DNA of 64,000 nt, taken from Tuctoria greenei (Eukaryota; Streptophyta; Magnoliopsida; Poales; Poaceae). Where the stretch lies: positions 99,793,353-99,857,352 of the forward strand of contig JAYESD010000006.1 in assembly GCA_036927565.1 (NCBI GenBank), written 5' to 3'. Each line of letters starts with the position of its first letter. Within the stretch, counting starts at the first letter, position 1. The translations under genes were made by a program, and so were the position numbers. Below the pieces are notes generated by a model. It was not told the origin of the DNA. It did no database searches and worked only from the letters and a program-made list of their open reading frames with translations. This document shows positions 43,911 through 56,083 of this stretch, one piece after another.

Positions 43911-46900
43911 ATGGAGTTGGGTCTCCGCAAGAGCCGTCTTAAGACCGAAGGTGATTTGAGGAAGGTACGGGCCCTCATGGGGTGGTCCAGTGACTCCTTC
44001 AACCACCTGGTCCGCACTAGCAAGCTTCCGTTCAAGAAGGAGCGCGTCGGCGACATGGTGTACTTTTCCACGTACGCCATGGTGGGACTGATCCCACCCT
44101 TCTCCACTTTTCTCTTGATGCTGCTAGACTTCTATGGTCTGCAGTTGTACCACCTCGGTCCTCACCCCATTCTTCTCGTGTCCACTTTCGCCCACTTCTG
44201 CGAGATGTGGGTGGGTATTTCCCCCACCGTCGAGCTCTTCCACACCTTCTTCACCATCCAAACCACCGGCAAGAGTGACGAGTACCTTGGCTTCTATTAT
44301 TTTGTGAAGCACAAGAAGTGCCCGTACAAGTACTTGAGGTCGTTCCCTTCTGGCAAGTGGGACGACTGGAAGAAGGATTGGATTGTCATCATGACAGAGG
44401 TGCATGAGAAGATGGAGCTGCCCGAAGGCCTCTCCAACATCGACACTAAAGCTTGGAGTGAAGTTCCGGTGCTATCGGACGCCTTCAACCCTGCCCTGAC
44501 CAGGATCTGCCAATGTGTGGAAGGAGGGATGACTCCCCAGGCGGTATTCTGCAACTTCCTAGTCAACAGGTGGGCTCCGCTGAAGAAGAAGGAGAAGCTC
44601 GCCTGGGCCCTCAACAGCTTGATGGACGACGACCGGATCGAGACCGGTCTGAAGTCCAACCTTGAAGGCGCAGCTTTGGAGCTTCACCTCAGGAAGTTCC
44701 AGCACGGGATCGACATCGAGGGCGACGACTTGACTCCACCGGCGGCTTTCCTCTCTCTGAACATGGAGGCGGAGTTCAGCGGGGAGCTCCAGCGGAAGAT
44801 GCCGGTACTTGACGACCCCAGTGAAGTTGAGATGCGTTCGACCACCGAGTTGGTGATCCCCGGAGCTTCCGAGGGTGTTCCCCCTTCTGCTCCGAGATAG
44901 AGAGTTGAAGTCGTGGGCAAGGGCAAAGAATTGTCCGAGCCCTCGAGCCGTAAGAGGAAGTTGAAGCACTCTGACGGGAGATCCGTAAGACCTGCTCCTT
45001 CCGCAACAGCTCCTTCTCCTCGGAGGGGGAGGTCTTCAATGGCAGCAACCACTCCAGCATCAGCATCTCCCCGGGGCGCTAGCTCTGGCCATGTGGCTCC
45101 GATACCAAGGCTAGTTGAGGGCTCTAGGTCCGAGGGTCCTTCTCAGTCGAGGAGGGCCTCAACCAAGACGACGTCGATGGCAGCAGCAAGCTCTGGGGAG
45201 CCTTGTGGAGCTACTACACCAGTGGTGACAGGGTCCGGTCCTGAGCGTCCGGTGAAGAGGTTCCGTGCTAGTTGGAGCGGAAGACTTCTGAGGTAAATTT
45301 GTTTTTTTTACCTCAGTTGATTGTTTTTTGTTATAATCATATTTTTAGTTTCTTTATCCTTCATCCGCAGGGTACCCAAGAAAGGGGCTGAAGCTCCGAT
45401 TCCTGCAGCAGCAATTGATGCCGTGCAGACAGAGGCTCCGGCCCTAGTTCCAGCGCCTCCCCCAAAAGGTGGCTGAGGCCGCGGTAGCTCTGGTGCCAGC
45501 TGTCATGGTCCTTGACCTCTATTCATCCCCTGAAGCTCCCGTGGTAGCACTAGACCACAAAACAAATATGTGCCAGCGGCACCAGCCCCGAAGGTTGAAC
45601 CTCTGGGTTTGGATGCTGAGATGATGGACGCTTCGGCCTCAGAGTCGGAGGTAGTTGCAGTCCTGACCCTAGAGCCGGATGTCATTGAAGCCTCGACGAT
45701 AGAGCCGGTGGTTGATGAAGCCCCATCGGTGGAGCCAGTGGTTGATGAAGTTCCGGCGGCGGAGCCCAGTCTTGGTGAAGTTCCGGCGCCTGAGCCGATT
45801 AACGAAGAAGTGTCGGCGCCCGAGCCAATGGTGGTCGAAGCACCAGCGCCTGAACCGGCGGTGGAGGAGGCACCAGCGTCGAAGCCGGAAGTGGCTTCAG
45901 CTCTGGCCAAACCTTCAACACCGGCCCAGGAAGTGGTGGTTCCGGAGGTGCCCGCATCTGAGCCATGGTGCCAAGATGAAGCTGTCGGTCCCCCGCCTAA
46001 GGGACCAGTTGCTGATGACCAGGCGGCACGACCTTCGTAGCCGACTCCGGAGGTAGAAACTTCTGTTGCAGGACCTTCCTCAGTGACGGCTGAGGCTATC
46101 CTGGAGGGCGGCCCTAGTGTCGTGGAAGCTCAGGGGACCTCTTTTGTAGAGTGGGACCCGATTTTTGTTATGGAGAACCCGCTGGAGCCAGCGAAGAGGA
46201 CCCCGGCAGGTCCGGAGCCAATCCCTTTGTCATTGTCCATCGACAATGCCTCCTCCAGCCTTCATCAAGTTCAGCTGGCCTTTTACCACGACAGCAAGGC
46301 CCTCGAGGAGGAGCACCAAACCATTAGAAGGTGGCGCAACTGGCTCCAATTCGAGACCATGGTGGCGCAGACCAGGCTGGCCGATGACAAGGAGTGAGTG
46401 AAAAAGGAGAAGGTCCGGTTGGAGTACTGGGGTCAGCTGCTGAACGAGAGGGACAACATGACGCGATTCCTTGACGACCAGTCCCGGGCCATCCATGAAC
46501 AGGCCATGGCTGCTAATAAAGCAGCGAATGAACACCAAGAGAAGCTCAGCGCCATCCACGATAGCCTCGTCAAGCGCCAGGGGGCTCTTAAGGAGCGGGA
46601 GAGAAAGCTCGAAGATCAAGAGCAAAAACTCATGGAGCTGCGGGATGACCTCGTGAAGAGGGAGGAGGACCTTACTCAGAGGCTAACTCCGGGTGACAAG
46701 AGTCTCGGGGAGCGCACCAAGAAGCTGGAGGAGCGCTGCGAGAAAGAGGAGAAGAAGGTCTGGCAGCGAGGACAGGACCACAATAAGAGGAAAATGAAAT
46801 TGCTGCCAGGGAGAAGAAAGTGCGGGGCCGGGAGAAGGACCTGGTCGACCGACGGAACAAGATCCACCTGCGGGAGGAGGAGCTCGAGAAACTCGAAAGG

Positions 46901-47376
46901 TAGGTTGCTGAAAAGATTCAGCAGAACGCCAAATAGGTCGAGCGCCTTGCCTGGGAGAATTTGGAGCTTGCGGCGACCAAGAGATCCTTGGAAGAGATGC
47001 GAGGCTCAAGGGCTGCAGAGTCCCAACAAGTTTGGGACTTCTTGGGCAAAGCCAATGACGCGCTGACACAGGTGGGTTTTAGTCCCGTGCGTCCGGATGA
47101 TCCGGAGCCGGAGCTGGACCAGGCATTGCAGGCGTTGAGCTCAGTGGGAAACAAGCTCACCAAGATGGGCGATGTCATCGCAAACCAGCTGGAACCGAAG
47201 GACAATCCCTGGCGAAGAATGTCGCAGAGTACATGCTGACGTGCTACACAAGTCGGGACCCTCACTTCCCACTGGACCCAGTGCTTGAAGGCCCCATCGG
47301 CGGAGAGGGGGAAGCCGCCAAAGCTAGCTTGTCGGAGGTTGCCCAGAAGGTCGCCTCGTTCTTCCATAGGGTTTAG
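43911..47376 (+). pseudogene. Antisense ORF of element C (gypsy-type 'putative transposase' domain protein)
   Basis: ATG at 43911. Residues about 30-230 match the domain catalogued as 'putative gypsy type transposon' (PF04195): STYAMVGLIPPFSTFLLMLL, DFYGLQLYHLGPHPILLVST, FAHFCEMWVGISPTVELFHT. A basic, Ser-rich region (44913-45290) follows, then an intron (45293-45370). Next come an acidic repeat region of EPVVDEAP/EPAVEEAP-type units (45570-45910) and a long coiled coil rich in Glu, Lys, Arg and Leu (46398-46780). The conserved end has EYMLTCYTSRDPHFPLDPVL. Damage: TAG 44898, a shift near 45470, TAG 46038, TGA 46395, shifts near 46790 and 47210. The function is unknown; despite the domain name, no transposase activity has been assigned that I know of. 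Confidence 0.8.
45293..45370 (+). other. 78 bp intron in the antisense ORF
   Basis: GAG|GTAAATTTG at the donor, a T-rich body and CATCCGCAG|GG at the acceptor. Splicing joins an AG end to a G start, giving an Arg codon, and keeps the frame into VPKKGAEAP. It shows that the plus strand, opposite to the element's genomic RNA, was once the coding strand. Confidence 0.8.
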
Positions 47377-47971
47377 GACTTCCTCTTTGTAGCTCCCGCT
47401 TGTATCTTCTCTGCTTTTTCTCCAATTTGTAATCTTTTGTCTCCAGATTAATGAAATCCAAGAATTTTATGAATTTCATTTTTTGTCTTCAACACCTTTG
47501 CCACACTTGGCCCCCTGGTAGATGTACACAATTTGATTGTGAACATGTACCAAGAGGATGTAGTATTTTATTGAAGACTTGCGCGCTTCGAACTTGTAGT
47601 TTGTAGGTCCGAAGTCATCGGTAGTAGGGGCCCCCTGAGGTTGTCAGAGCTTAGTAGCTCCAGCAGTGACTCTTGTCAAAACGTAGAGCATCAACAGTTA
47701 GTCCTCTGGGGCTGTCGGAGCTTGGTAGCTCCAGTAGCAACTATTGTCAACACGCAGTGCGTCGACCACAGATCCCACTGGGGAGTCTTCCCAATATCTT
47801 TTCTTCACGTTGACGGCTGGTCCCCTGGATTTTCCAAAACGTTGTAGCTCCCATGATGTCTACTATCAATGTTTGAAACATCGACAGTAGACCACCTTAG
47901 GGGGTGTTGGAGCTTTGGTAGCTCCGGCTTCATCCACCATCATCATGAGATCTTTATTTTTGTTGCACACT
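47377..47971 (+). repeat. 3' trailer of the antisense ORF with about 75 bp repeats
   Basis: After the stop there is a possible polyadenylation signal region (TTAATGAAATCC near 47450). From 47625 three to four diverged repeats follow, each with GTCGGAGCTTGGTAGCTCC or a variant, then a TTGTCAA block. GGAGCTTGGTAGCTCC is itself an inverted repeat. A6 inserted at 47972. Confidence 0.65.
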
Positions 47972-48115
47972 TGTAACACCCTCATTTTCATGCATCATGC
48001 CTTGCATACACCCATATACATGTTTAACATTAACCCACATAAAGAGGAACGAGTTTATAATTGATTTGGGGCATTTAGAATTGATTTGGAACAAAACCGC
48101 ACGTAAAATGCAGGA

Positions 48116-48450
48116 AAGTGCGGACTAGTCTGATTTTGCTGAGGACTAGTCCGATTTTGCTCTGACTAAAAATGGACTTGTCCATTTTTGCTGCGGACTA
48201 GTCTGATTTTGCCTCTGGTAACTTTCGGACTTGTCTGATTTTGTGCGGACTAGTCCAATATTCCAAAAATCCTTGAAAAAATGCTAAATCCCTGGACTTT
48301 TCCGGACCAGTCCGGTGTTCCAGGAGACTTGTCTGTTTTCCTCTATGACTAAAGTCGGACTTGTCCGATTTTAGGCCAGACTTGTCCGATTTTCTCTCTG
48401 GACAACTTTAGTCTAGTCCGGTCCTTTTTAGACTTGTCCGATTCGCGACT
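48116..48450. repeat. Palindrome array in 5' LTR of A6
   Basis: About fourteen units of GGACTAGTCCG/GGACTTGTCCG and variants. A second cluster lies at 48960-49000. Confidence 0.9.
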
Positions 48451-48605
48451 CCGCGTTGATCTTTTGTTTTACGACTTGTTTCATGGGTTTCACGTTAAGT
48501 GGGCCTAGAGATGTCGTGCCTAACTCTTTTAGAGCCCATGTGGGACTCTAAACCAGCCTCTACTCATCCCAAACTCGAAATCCATCTAACCCTAGCTTCC
48601 ACCTC

Positions 48606-48613
48606 TATATAAA
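48606..48613 (+). promoter_or_regulatory. TATA box of A6 5' LTR
   Basis: TATATAAA, 635 bp into the LTR. Confidence 0.65.
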
Positions 48614-50535
48614 CAACCCCACCCCTTGGCATGAAATCTATTTGCCACTTTTCCACCCCACCCAAACCCTAGTTCGTGGAGAGCCACCACCAAGGAGGGA
48701 GGAGAAGATCCCAAGCAAGGAGAAGAGGAGGAAACGAAAGAGGATCAAGATCTCCATCAAGCTTTCGTTCTTCATCACCAATTCATCTCCAAGTTCATCA
48801 CCAACCCTAGATCATCAAGATCCAAGTGTTACCTCCAAGTTTCTTGATTCATTGGAGTCCTAAACACCTGATATACCTTCTATTCTCTTTTCCTTACTTG
48901 AATTCGACCCCTAATATCAAAATTGACGTCGATCTAGAAAACCCTAGTTCGCTAGTTCTGCGAAGAGCGGCTTGTCCGATCCCTAGCGGACTAGTCCGAT
49001 CTTCCTGGTTAAATTGTGTTGAATTATTTCTTAAATTTGATCTAATAAACTCCAAACCTGTATAAACTTGTTAAAAACTATTAGAACTAGTTAGTGATCA
49101 CTAAAAGCAATCTATTAACAAGTTCTACTTTGCATTTGCATTAATCATGCATGTCATGTCATATTGAGTAATATTTGTGCACTCTTTGATTGTGTTTCTT
49201 TTCTTATATGTTTATTTTGTGGATTAGATGGATTTGCGCTAGAGAGTGCCGCGGAGGATCTACATCACCAAGAGGTTGAAGGCTTTGACCCTAATCAACC
49301 GCAAGAGCAAGGCAAGTGCCCTTGAGGCATATTGATCCTGTTTTTAAAATAAATGTCTTGTTTGCAAAACTGCATGCTTGTGTCAAATTGATGGGAATCC
49401 TATGGTAGGAAGTTTACTAGCGTTGTTTGACCACCCTTGTCACCTGGAATATATGGTAGAGAGTCGGGAAGGGCTTTTTACCTTTTTGCTTCGCTTAATA
49501 AATTGAGATCAGAAAAAAAAACACTACACATTTAATTATGCATTAATGATATTTTGGTTAATGTGAATTGGTCAATATGATATGGTAATGGGTGATCTAA
49601 GCAAGCCCAGTATGTGGATGGGTTGAATGTCATGGTGGTTTGCTTGCTTTAGATCTAAGGACCGGTTCATGCGAGAATAATCCATGACTACAGTGCCACC
49701 ACGAGGCCAAGTATGGGTGCGGCGTAGCTGATTAATTAGGGATTTGCCAGTGCTATTTGGACCATTATGAATGCTCGAGGAAGGGGTAGTCGGATTTGGT
49801 TTGTTGATGATGGGTGGGACTACCCTGGGATCCGAATGGCTCAAGAGGGGCCCTTGGTTGAAGATGTGCTCTGTGGGAGACATCGCCAGTTGTGAAACCT
49901 CAGTGGGGTCTAAATAGGCTAGTAATCCCTTTGTAAAGGCTATTTTGTTATCTCTTGGCTATACACCAAAGGAAGTGTAATTGGCATAAGGGAGGTTCTT
50001 TAGTCGCTGACGGGTGATGAAATCACAAACCCATGGGTAAAGTGGTACAACCTCTGCAGAGAGAGTCTAATAAATCTATCATGATGGCCGTGCTCCCGGT
50101 TATGAGCACCTGGACAACTTAAATGATTAGAGGGAACTCGGTATTGGGATGGTATTTGGGATGGTTATGGTTGGTGGTTATAAATAAATTTCTAGTATTG
50201 AGTATGGATATTGGTATATGATGATGGATATGGAATATGGACTGGTATTATGATTACTATATGGCTTAAGATGGGTTTGATTCGTATACATATAATATAT
50301 TGCTTTTCAAATTTTTTAATGTACCTTTTAGCACTTATCCATTATTATATTCATCATTTGTATCAGCCACATGTCATACTTTCCACACTTGCTGAGTATG
50401 ACATGTACTCACTCTTGCAATCCCCCCCCCCCATAGTGTATACTCTTTTGTGAATGCACTCGTGTATGTGTGTTGAACATCCTGAGCACACATATGCGTT
50501 CACTTGGTTCATTTTCGGAACCGGGTGTCATAGAT

Positions 50536-50547
50536 TGGTATCAGAGC
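50536..50547 (+). promoter_or_regulatory. Primer binding site of A6
   Basis: TGGTATCAGAGC lies three bases after the LTR, complementary to the initiator tRNA-Met end. Confidence 0.9.
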
Positions 50548-50645
50548 TACAGGTTGACCGTAGGACATAGCCTACATAGAATGGACACTTTAGAGCACAT
50601 AGGAGCACTCAGGAACCGATGTGTTTTTGTTTGGTGTGTTGTTTG

Positions 50646-50646
<1 letters not shown>

Positions 50647-50735
<89 letters not shown>
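50647..50735. repeat. TA dinucleotide microsatellite
   Basis: About 89 bp of (TA)n, with two TATG interruptions, lies in the leader between the primer site and gag of A6. The other copies have no expansion at this place. Confidence 0.97.
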
Positions 50736-50738
<3 letters not shown>

Positions 50739-50878
50739 CTGCCTGTGTGCTTAATAGAGGATTTTGGGATGCTTTAGCATTGCCATGTCCACGTAGGCTA
50801 GTTAGTTGTCTAGTTTCATATCCCTTGATGCATATAGTTGGGGACATTTTCTAATTCTTACCTATTGCTTTTCTCCAG

Positions 50879-52299
50879 ATGGTGAGGACTCGCAACCAGA
50901 GGGATGGCAATGATGAGGAGGAGAACAATGGAGCTCCTCAGAACAACAATGGACAAGGATCTACTCAGGGAGCTATCAACATTGAGCAGCTATTGGCTAT
51001 GCAAAACCAGCTCATGCAGATCATGATACAAACTATGGGATAGATGTAGGCTGATAATAACATTAATCAGCCCCACATGCCTCCACCGCCACCCCCGCCT
51101 CCTCATAACCGGTTGGGAGAGTTTATGAGGACTAGGCCACCGACCTTTGCTCAAGCTGCTGACCCTATGGATGCGGATGATTGGCTCAAGTCCGTGGAGA
51201 AGAAATTTGCTATTGTCCAATGCAGTGACTGGGAGAAGGTTCTATTTGCTTCTCATCAACATATTGGAGCAGCTACGGATTAGTGGGATGCTTATTGCAA
51301 TGCTCATGAGAATCAAGAGAGGATTACTTGGGTCGAATTCAAGGAGAGTTTTCGTTCACATTATGTGCTGGAAGGTGTTATGATTTTGAAGAGGCAAGAA
51401 TTTGAGAATTTAAGGCAAGGAAGATCAAGCGTGAGTGAATATCTCAACAAGTTCACTCAACTCTCAAGGTATGCACCTGACGATGTGAGCCGCGACAGCC
51501 GGAAGCAATATATGTTCATGAGAGGCCTCAACAATGAAATCCAAGTACAATTGCTCAATTGTGACTATGCAAATTTTCAGAAGCTTGTGGACAAAGCAAT
51601 TGTGGTTGAGAACAAGGTCCGTGAGATGGAACAAGACAACAAGAGGAAGGCGCCATATCAAGGACGGCAACAAGGGAGTAATGTGCGCCCTCACCTTGCA
51701 CCACCTAATGCTCCATATTACAGCTCTTCTATTCCTGCTTAGCGCCCTGGATTTGCACCGCACCCAACTCAGTTTGTGCAGCAGCGCCCTGTCATTCAAG
51801 CGCCTAGGCTCCAATGTCTTATGCACCTCGTGCTAACTTTCCTGGTGCCAATGCTCAAAACCAAGCTCATCCCAACAATTCTCGTGGAGTTAAGAAGTGA
51901 TATACTTGTGGAGATGCTGGACACTTTGCGCATCAATGTCCTAAGTCAGGCCTTGGTCAAGGAAGTAATGCACTGAGGCAAAACCCAAGACCCAATGGAG
52001 GACAACCACAAGGAAACCGTGGACAGCAGAATTTCGCTCGTGGCAACATGAACCATGTCTCTATGGAGGATGCTCAACAAGCGGATGACGTGGTCATTGG
52101 TATGTTTCTCGCCAACTCCAACCCCACGACTATGTTGTTTGATTCTGGAGCATCGCATTCATTCATTGCATCGAAGTATGTTGCCAAGTATAGTTTGCCT
52201 ATCTCTCATATGAAGTTTACTCTATTGGTTAAGTCTCCTGGAGGAGAGATGAGGACAAATATAGTATGTCCAAAAGTAAGCCTTAGAATAAGGGGGTAG
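50879..52299 (+). pseudogene. A6 gag-protease
   Basis: ATG at 50879 gives MVRTRNQRDGNDEEENNGAP. Order: N-terminal acidic part, proline run, DDWLKSVEKKFAIVQC capsid block, RSSVSEYLNKFTQLSRYAPD, basic linker, zinc knuckle (first Cys codon now TGA at 51898, then YTCGDAGHFAHQCPKS), protease with intact LFDSGASHSFIASKYVAKYS. Stops: two near 51043-51051, TAG 51281 (from TGG), TAG 51740 (from CAG). A one-base deletion lies near 51808. The frame ends at TAG 52297-52299, directly after five G's. Confidence 0.9.
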
Positions 52300-55200
52300 A
52301 CTTATCCGCCAACCTCATTTTTTTGGATTCTCAAGGATTGGACATTATACTTGGTATGGACTGGTTGAGGAAGCACAATGGAGTTATTGAGTGTGCCACA
52401 AAGATGGTGAAGTTGACCAATGAAGAAGGGATCACCATAGAATTTGAAGCATCTCAAACCACACCGAAGCAATTGGAGCTGAATAATGTGGACGGTGCCA
52501 CAATTGAGGAGATTTCGGTGGTGTGTGAATTTTTGGATGTTTTTCCGGACGAGTTGCCAGGTATGCCACCTTATCGAGACATTGAGTTTGTTATTGATTT
52601 AATACCTGGAACTGCACCTATAGTTAAGAGGTCGTATAGGATGCCTCCTATGGAATTAGCGGAGCTCAAGAAGCAAATTCAAGAGGAACTAGAGAAGGGT
52701 TTCATTCGACCCAGCTCTTCACCTTGGGGAGCGCTTGTGCTGTTTGTAGACAAGAAGGATGGAACACAAAGGATGTGTGTGGATTATCGAGCTCTCAACG
52801 AGGTAACAATCAAGAACAAGTACACCTTGCCACGCATAGAAGACATGTTTGATCAGATGAAGGGTGCTTGTGTTTTATTTAAGATAGATTTGAGGTCGGG
52901 ATATTTTCAAATGAAGATTAAACCATCGGACATACCCAAGACAGCTTTTAGGACGCGGTATGGATCTTATGAATACACTGTGATGTCTTTTGGTTTGACA
53001 AATGCGCCTGCGTACTTTATGTACTTCATGAATAAGTTCTTCATGTAGTACTTGGATAAGTTCGTTGTGGTGTTTATTGACGACATTATGATCTACTCGA
53101 TGGGTGAGAAGGAACATGCAGAACACATGAGGCTTACATTGCAGAAATTGAGGGAGCATCAATTGTATGCCAAGTTCAACAAGTGTCAGTTTTGGTTGAA
53201 AGAGGTGTCATTTTTGGGTCATATCATCTTAGGAGGAGGAGTATCAGTTGACCCCGGAAAAGTGAGAGATGTGTTGAAATGGGAACCGCCGCAAAATGTC
53301 AAGGAAATAAGGAGATTCCTTGGGATGGCTGGATATTACCGTAGATTCATCAATGACTTTTCCAAGATAGCCAAGCCTATGACAGATTTGCTAATGAAGG
53401 GAAAGGCTTTCCAATGGACTCAAGCTTGTCAAAATAGTTTTGAGGAGTTGAAGAAGAGGTCGACAACAACCCCAGTTTTGGTATTGCCGGATGTGAGCAA
53501 GGGTTTTGATATTTATTGCGACGCATCAAGACAAGGACTTGGATGTGTATTGATGCAAGAAGGTCAAGTGGTCACCTATGCATCAAGACAATTGAAGAAA
53601 CATGAGCAGAATTACCCCACGCACGGTTTGGAACTTGCAGCCGTGGTACATGCATTGAAAATTTGGAGACACTACATCCTTGGACATAGGTGTGAAATTT
53701 ATACGGATCATAAGAGTTTGAAGTATATTTTCACACAAACGGATCTGAATTTGAGGCAATGGAGATGGTTGGAGATCATCAAAGATTATGATTTGGGGAT
53801 CAACTATCATTCGGGAAAAGCCAATGTAGTGGCTGATGCTTTGAGTAGAAAGGGAGTAAGTCATCAACTCACAGTTCGAGAGTTACCATCCGAGTTATGT
53901 AAGGAGTTCGAACGGTTGAACCTCAGGTTTGTAAATGAGATGGAGATGATGGAGTTAAATCCGACCTTGGAGAAAGAAATTCTAGAAGCACAAACCACAG
54001 ATAAGGAGATCAAGGAAATCAAGGAAAGGACCGAAGAAGGGAGAGAATTCAGATTTGATGAAGACGGACATGGTACCTTATGGCTTGGAAAGAGAATCGT
54101 TGTGCCTAATGTAAAGCATATCTAGGATACAATATTAAAGGAGGCACATGACTCGCCGTACTCGATTCACCCAGGTTGTATGAAGATGTACAAAGACATG
54201 AAGGCTTGCTATTGGTGGGATAGCATGAAAAAGGACATAGCTGAATATGTGGCATTATGCGATGTGTGTCAATGAGTCAAGGCGGAACATCAAAGGCCAG
54301 CTGGATTATTGCAATAATTAAAGATCCCGGAATGGAAGTGGGATGAAAATGGAATGGACTTAATAGTTGGGTTACCACGTACTCAGTCTAGGTATGACTC
54401 AATTTGGGAAATTGTGGATCATTTAACCAAGTCAGCTCATTTTATCCCTGTGAAGACCAAATATACAGCTGCACAATTGGCCGAAATATACACGGAGCAT
54501 ATTATGTGTCGACACGGAGTACCGAAGAAGATAGTCTCAGATAGAGGTTCTCAATTTACCTCCAGATTTTGGCAAAAGTTGTATGAAGCTTTGGGAACGA
54601 GGTTGAATTTTAGTTCTGCATATCACCCTCAAACGGATGGACAAACTGAGAGGACCAATCAAATTTTAGAGGACATGTTAAGAGCTTGTGCTTTAAAGCA
54701 TGGGAAAAGTTTGGACAAAAGCTTGCCATATGCAAAATTTTCATACAACAATAGTTACCAATCAAGCTTGAAAATGTCACTTTATGAAGCGCTTTATGGA
54801 AGGAAGTGTAGGACAACTTTATTCTGGAATGAGGCAGAAAAAACTAAAGTATGTGGTCCGGACGTGTTGCAAGAAGCCGAAAAGCAAGTCCAAATAATTC
54901 GTCAAAACTTAAGGGCTGCCCAATAAAGACAAAAAGGCTATGCGTACAATAGGAGAAGGAAATTAGCCTTTGAAATAGGAGATTTTGTTTACCTCAAGGT
55001 GTCACCAATGAGAGGTCATAAGAAGTTTAACATAAGAGGCAAGCTCGCACCTCGTTATATTGGACCATTAAAGATTTTGGACAAAAGAGGAGAAGTAGCA
55101 TATAAGTTGGAGATGCCAACTCATCTATCAGATGTTCATGATGTCTTTCATGTTTCCCAGCTCAAGAAGTGCTTGAGAGTACCGGAAGAACAAGTGCCAA

Positions 55201-55595
55201 TGGAAGAATTGGAACTAGAGGAAGATTTGACTTATGCCGAGCAACTGGTCAAGATTTTGGAAACCAAGGAGAGAACCACAAGGAACAAGGTGATTCGATG
55301 GTGTAAAGTTCAATGGAAGCACCACACCAAAAAAGAAGCAACATGGGAATTGGAGGATGATCTCAAGAGGGAATTTCCCTATCTCTTCTCTTCCTCGTCA
55401 AATCTCGAGGGCAAGATTCATTTTAAGGGGGGTAGGTTTGTAACACCCTCATTTTCATGCATCATGCCTGGCATACACTCATATACATGTTTAACATTAA
55501 CCCACATAAAGAGGAACGAGTTTAAAATTGATTTGGGGCATTTAAAATTGATTTGGATCAAAACTGCACTTAAAATGCAGGAAAGTGCGGACTAG
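52296..55595 (+). pseudogene. A6 pol: RT, RNase H, integrase, chromodomain
   Basis: In the -1 frame relative to gag-protease. RT: FPDELPGMPP, RMCVDYRALNEVTIKNKYTL, catalytic FIDDIMIYS. RNase H: IYCDASRQGLG, LELAAVVHALKIW, YTDHKSLKYIF, VVADALSRK (all four acidic positions kept). Integrase: HHCC finger, MDLIVGLP, VSDRGSQFTS and DGQTERTNQ, so D, D and E are present. Chromodomain: LTYAEQLVKILETKERTTRN and VQWKHHTKKEATWELEDDL. In-frame stops: TAG 53046, TAG 54123, TGA 54274, TAA 54318, TAA 54925; no frameshift that I find. It has no stop before the LTR and ends at TGA-type stop 55593, 157 bp inside it. Confidence 0.92.
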
Positions 55596-55912
55596 TCCGA
55601 TTTTCCTGAGGACTAGTCCAATTTCTCTCTTACTAAAAACGGACTTGTCCGTTTTTGCTGCGGACTAGTCCAATTTTGCCTCTGGAAACTTTCGGACTTG
55701 TCCGATTTTGTGCGGACTAGTCCGATATTCCAAGAATCCTTGAAAAATTGCTATGTCCTTGGACTTTTCCAGACTAGTCCGGTGTTCCAGCGGACTTGTC
55801 CGTTTTCCTCTCTAACTAAAGTCGGACTTGTCCGATTTTAGGCCAGACTTGTCCAATTTTCTCTCTGTACAACTTCGGACTAGTCCGGTCCTTTTCGGAC
55901 TTGTCTGATATT
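55586..55912. repeat. Palindrome array in 3' LTR of A6
   Basis: The best-preserved array in the window: about fourteen units, many with the intact GCGGACTAGTCCGAT or CGGACTTGTCCG form. Confidence 0.92.
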
Positions 55913-56075
55913 TCGCGACTCTGAGTTGATCTTTTGTTTTACGACTTGTTTCTTGGGATTCATGTTAAGTGGGCCTAGGGATGTCGTGCCTAACTCTTTT
56001 AGAGCCCATGTGGGACTCTAAACCGGCCTCTACTCATCCCAAACTCGAAATCCATATAACCCTAGCCTCCACCTC

Positions 56076-56083
56076 TATATAAA
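56076..56083 (+). promoter_or_regulatory. TATA box of A6 3' LTR
   Basis: TATATAAA at the conserved place. Confidence 0.6.

Larger units (their letters stand above)
47972..50532 (+). mobile_element. 5' LTR of A6
   Basis: 2,561 bp. It ends GTGTCATA, so the terminal CA is mutated. Near its 3' end about 260 bp present in the 3' LTR (around 57894-58155) are missing, joined after a run of 13 C's. The rest is closely similar to the 3' LTR. Confidence 0.93.

Noticed and set aside
42520..47971. Reading the PF04195-type ORF and its flanking LTR as a separate plus-strand non-autonomous element
   Set aside because: The LTR's TATA box, the purine tract next to 43373 and the TGTCGG start all read on the minus strand. 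The pol at 58951-63278 is also minus, so one Tat-type element with an antisense ORF explains both halves.
50590..50854. Tyr/Ile repeat frames on both strands
   Set aside because: They are translations of the (TA)n microsatellite.
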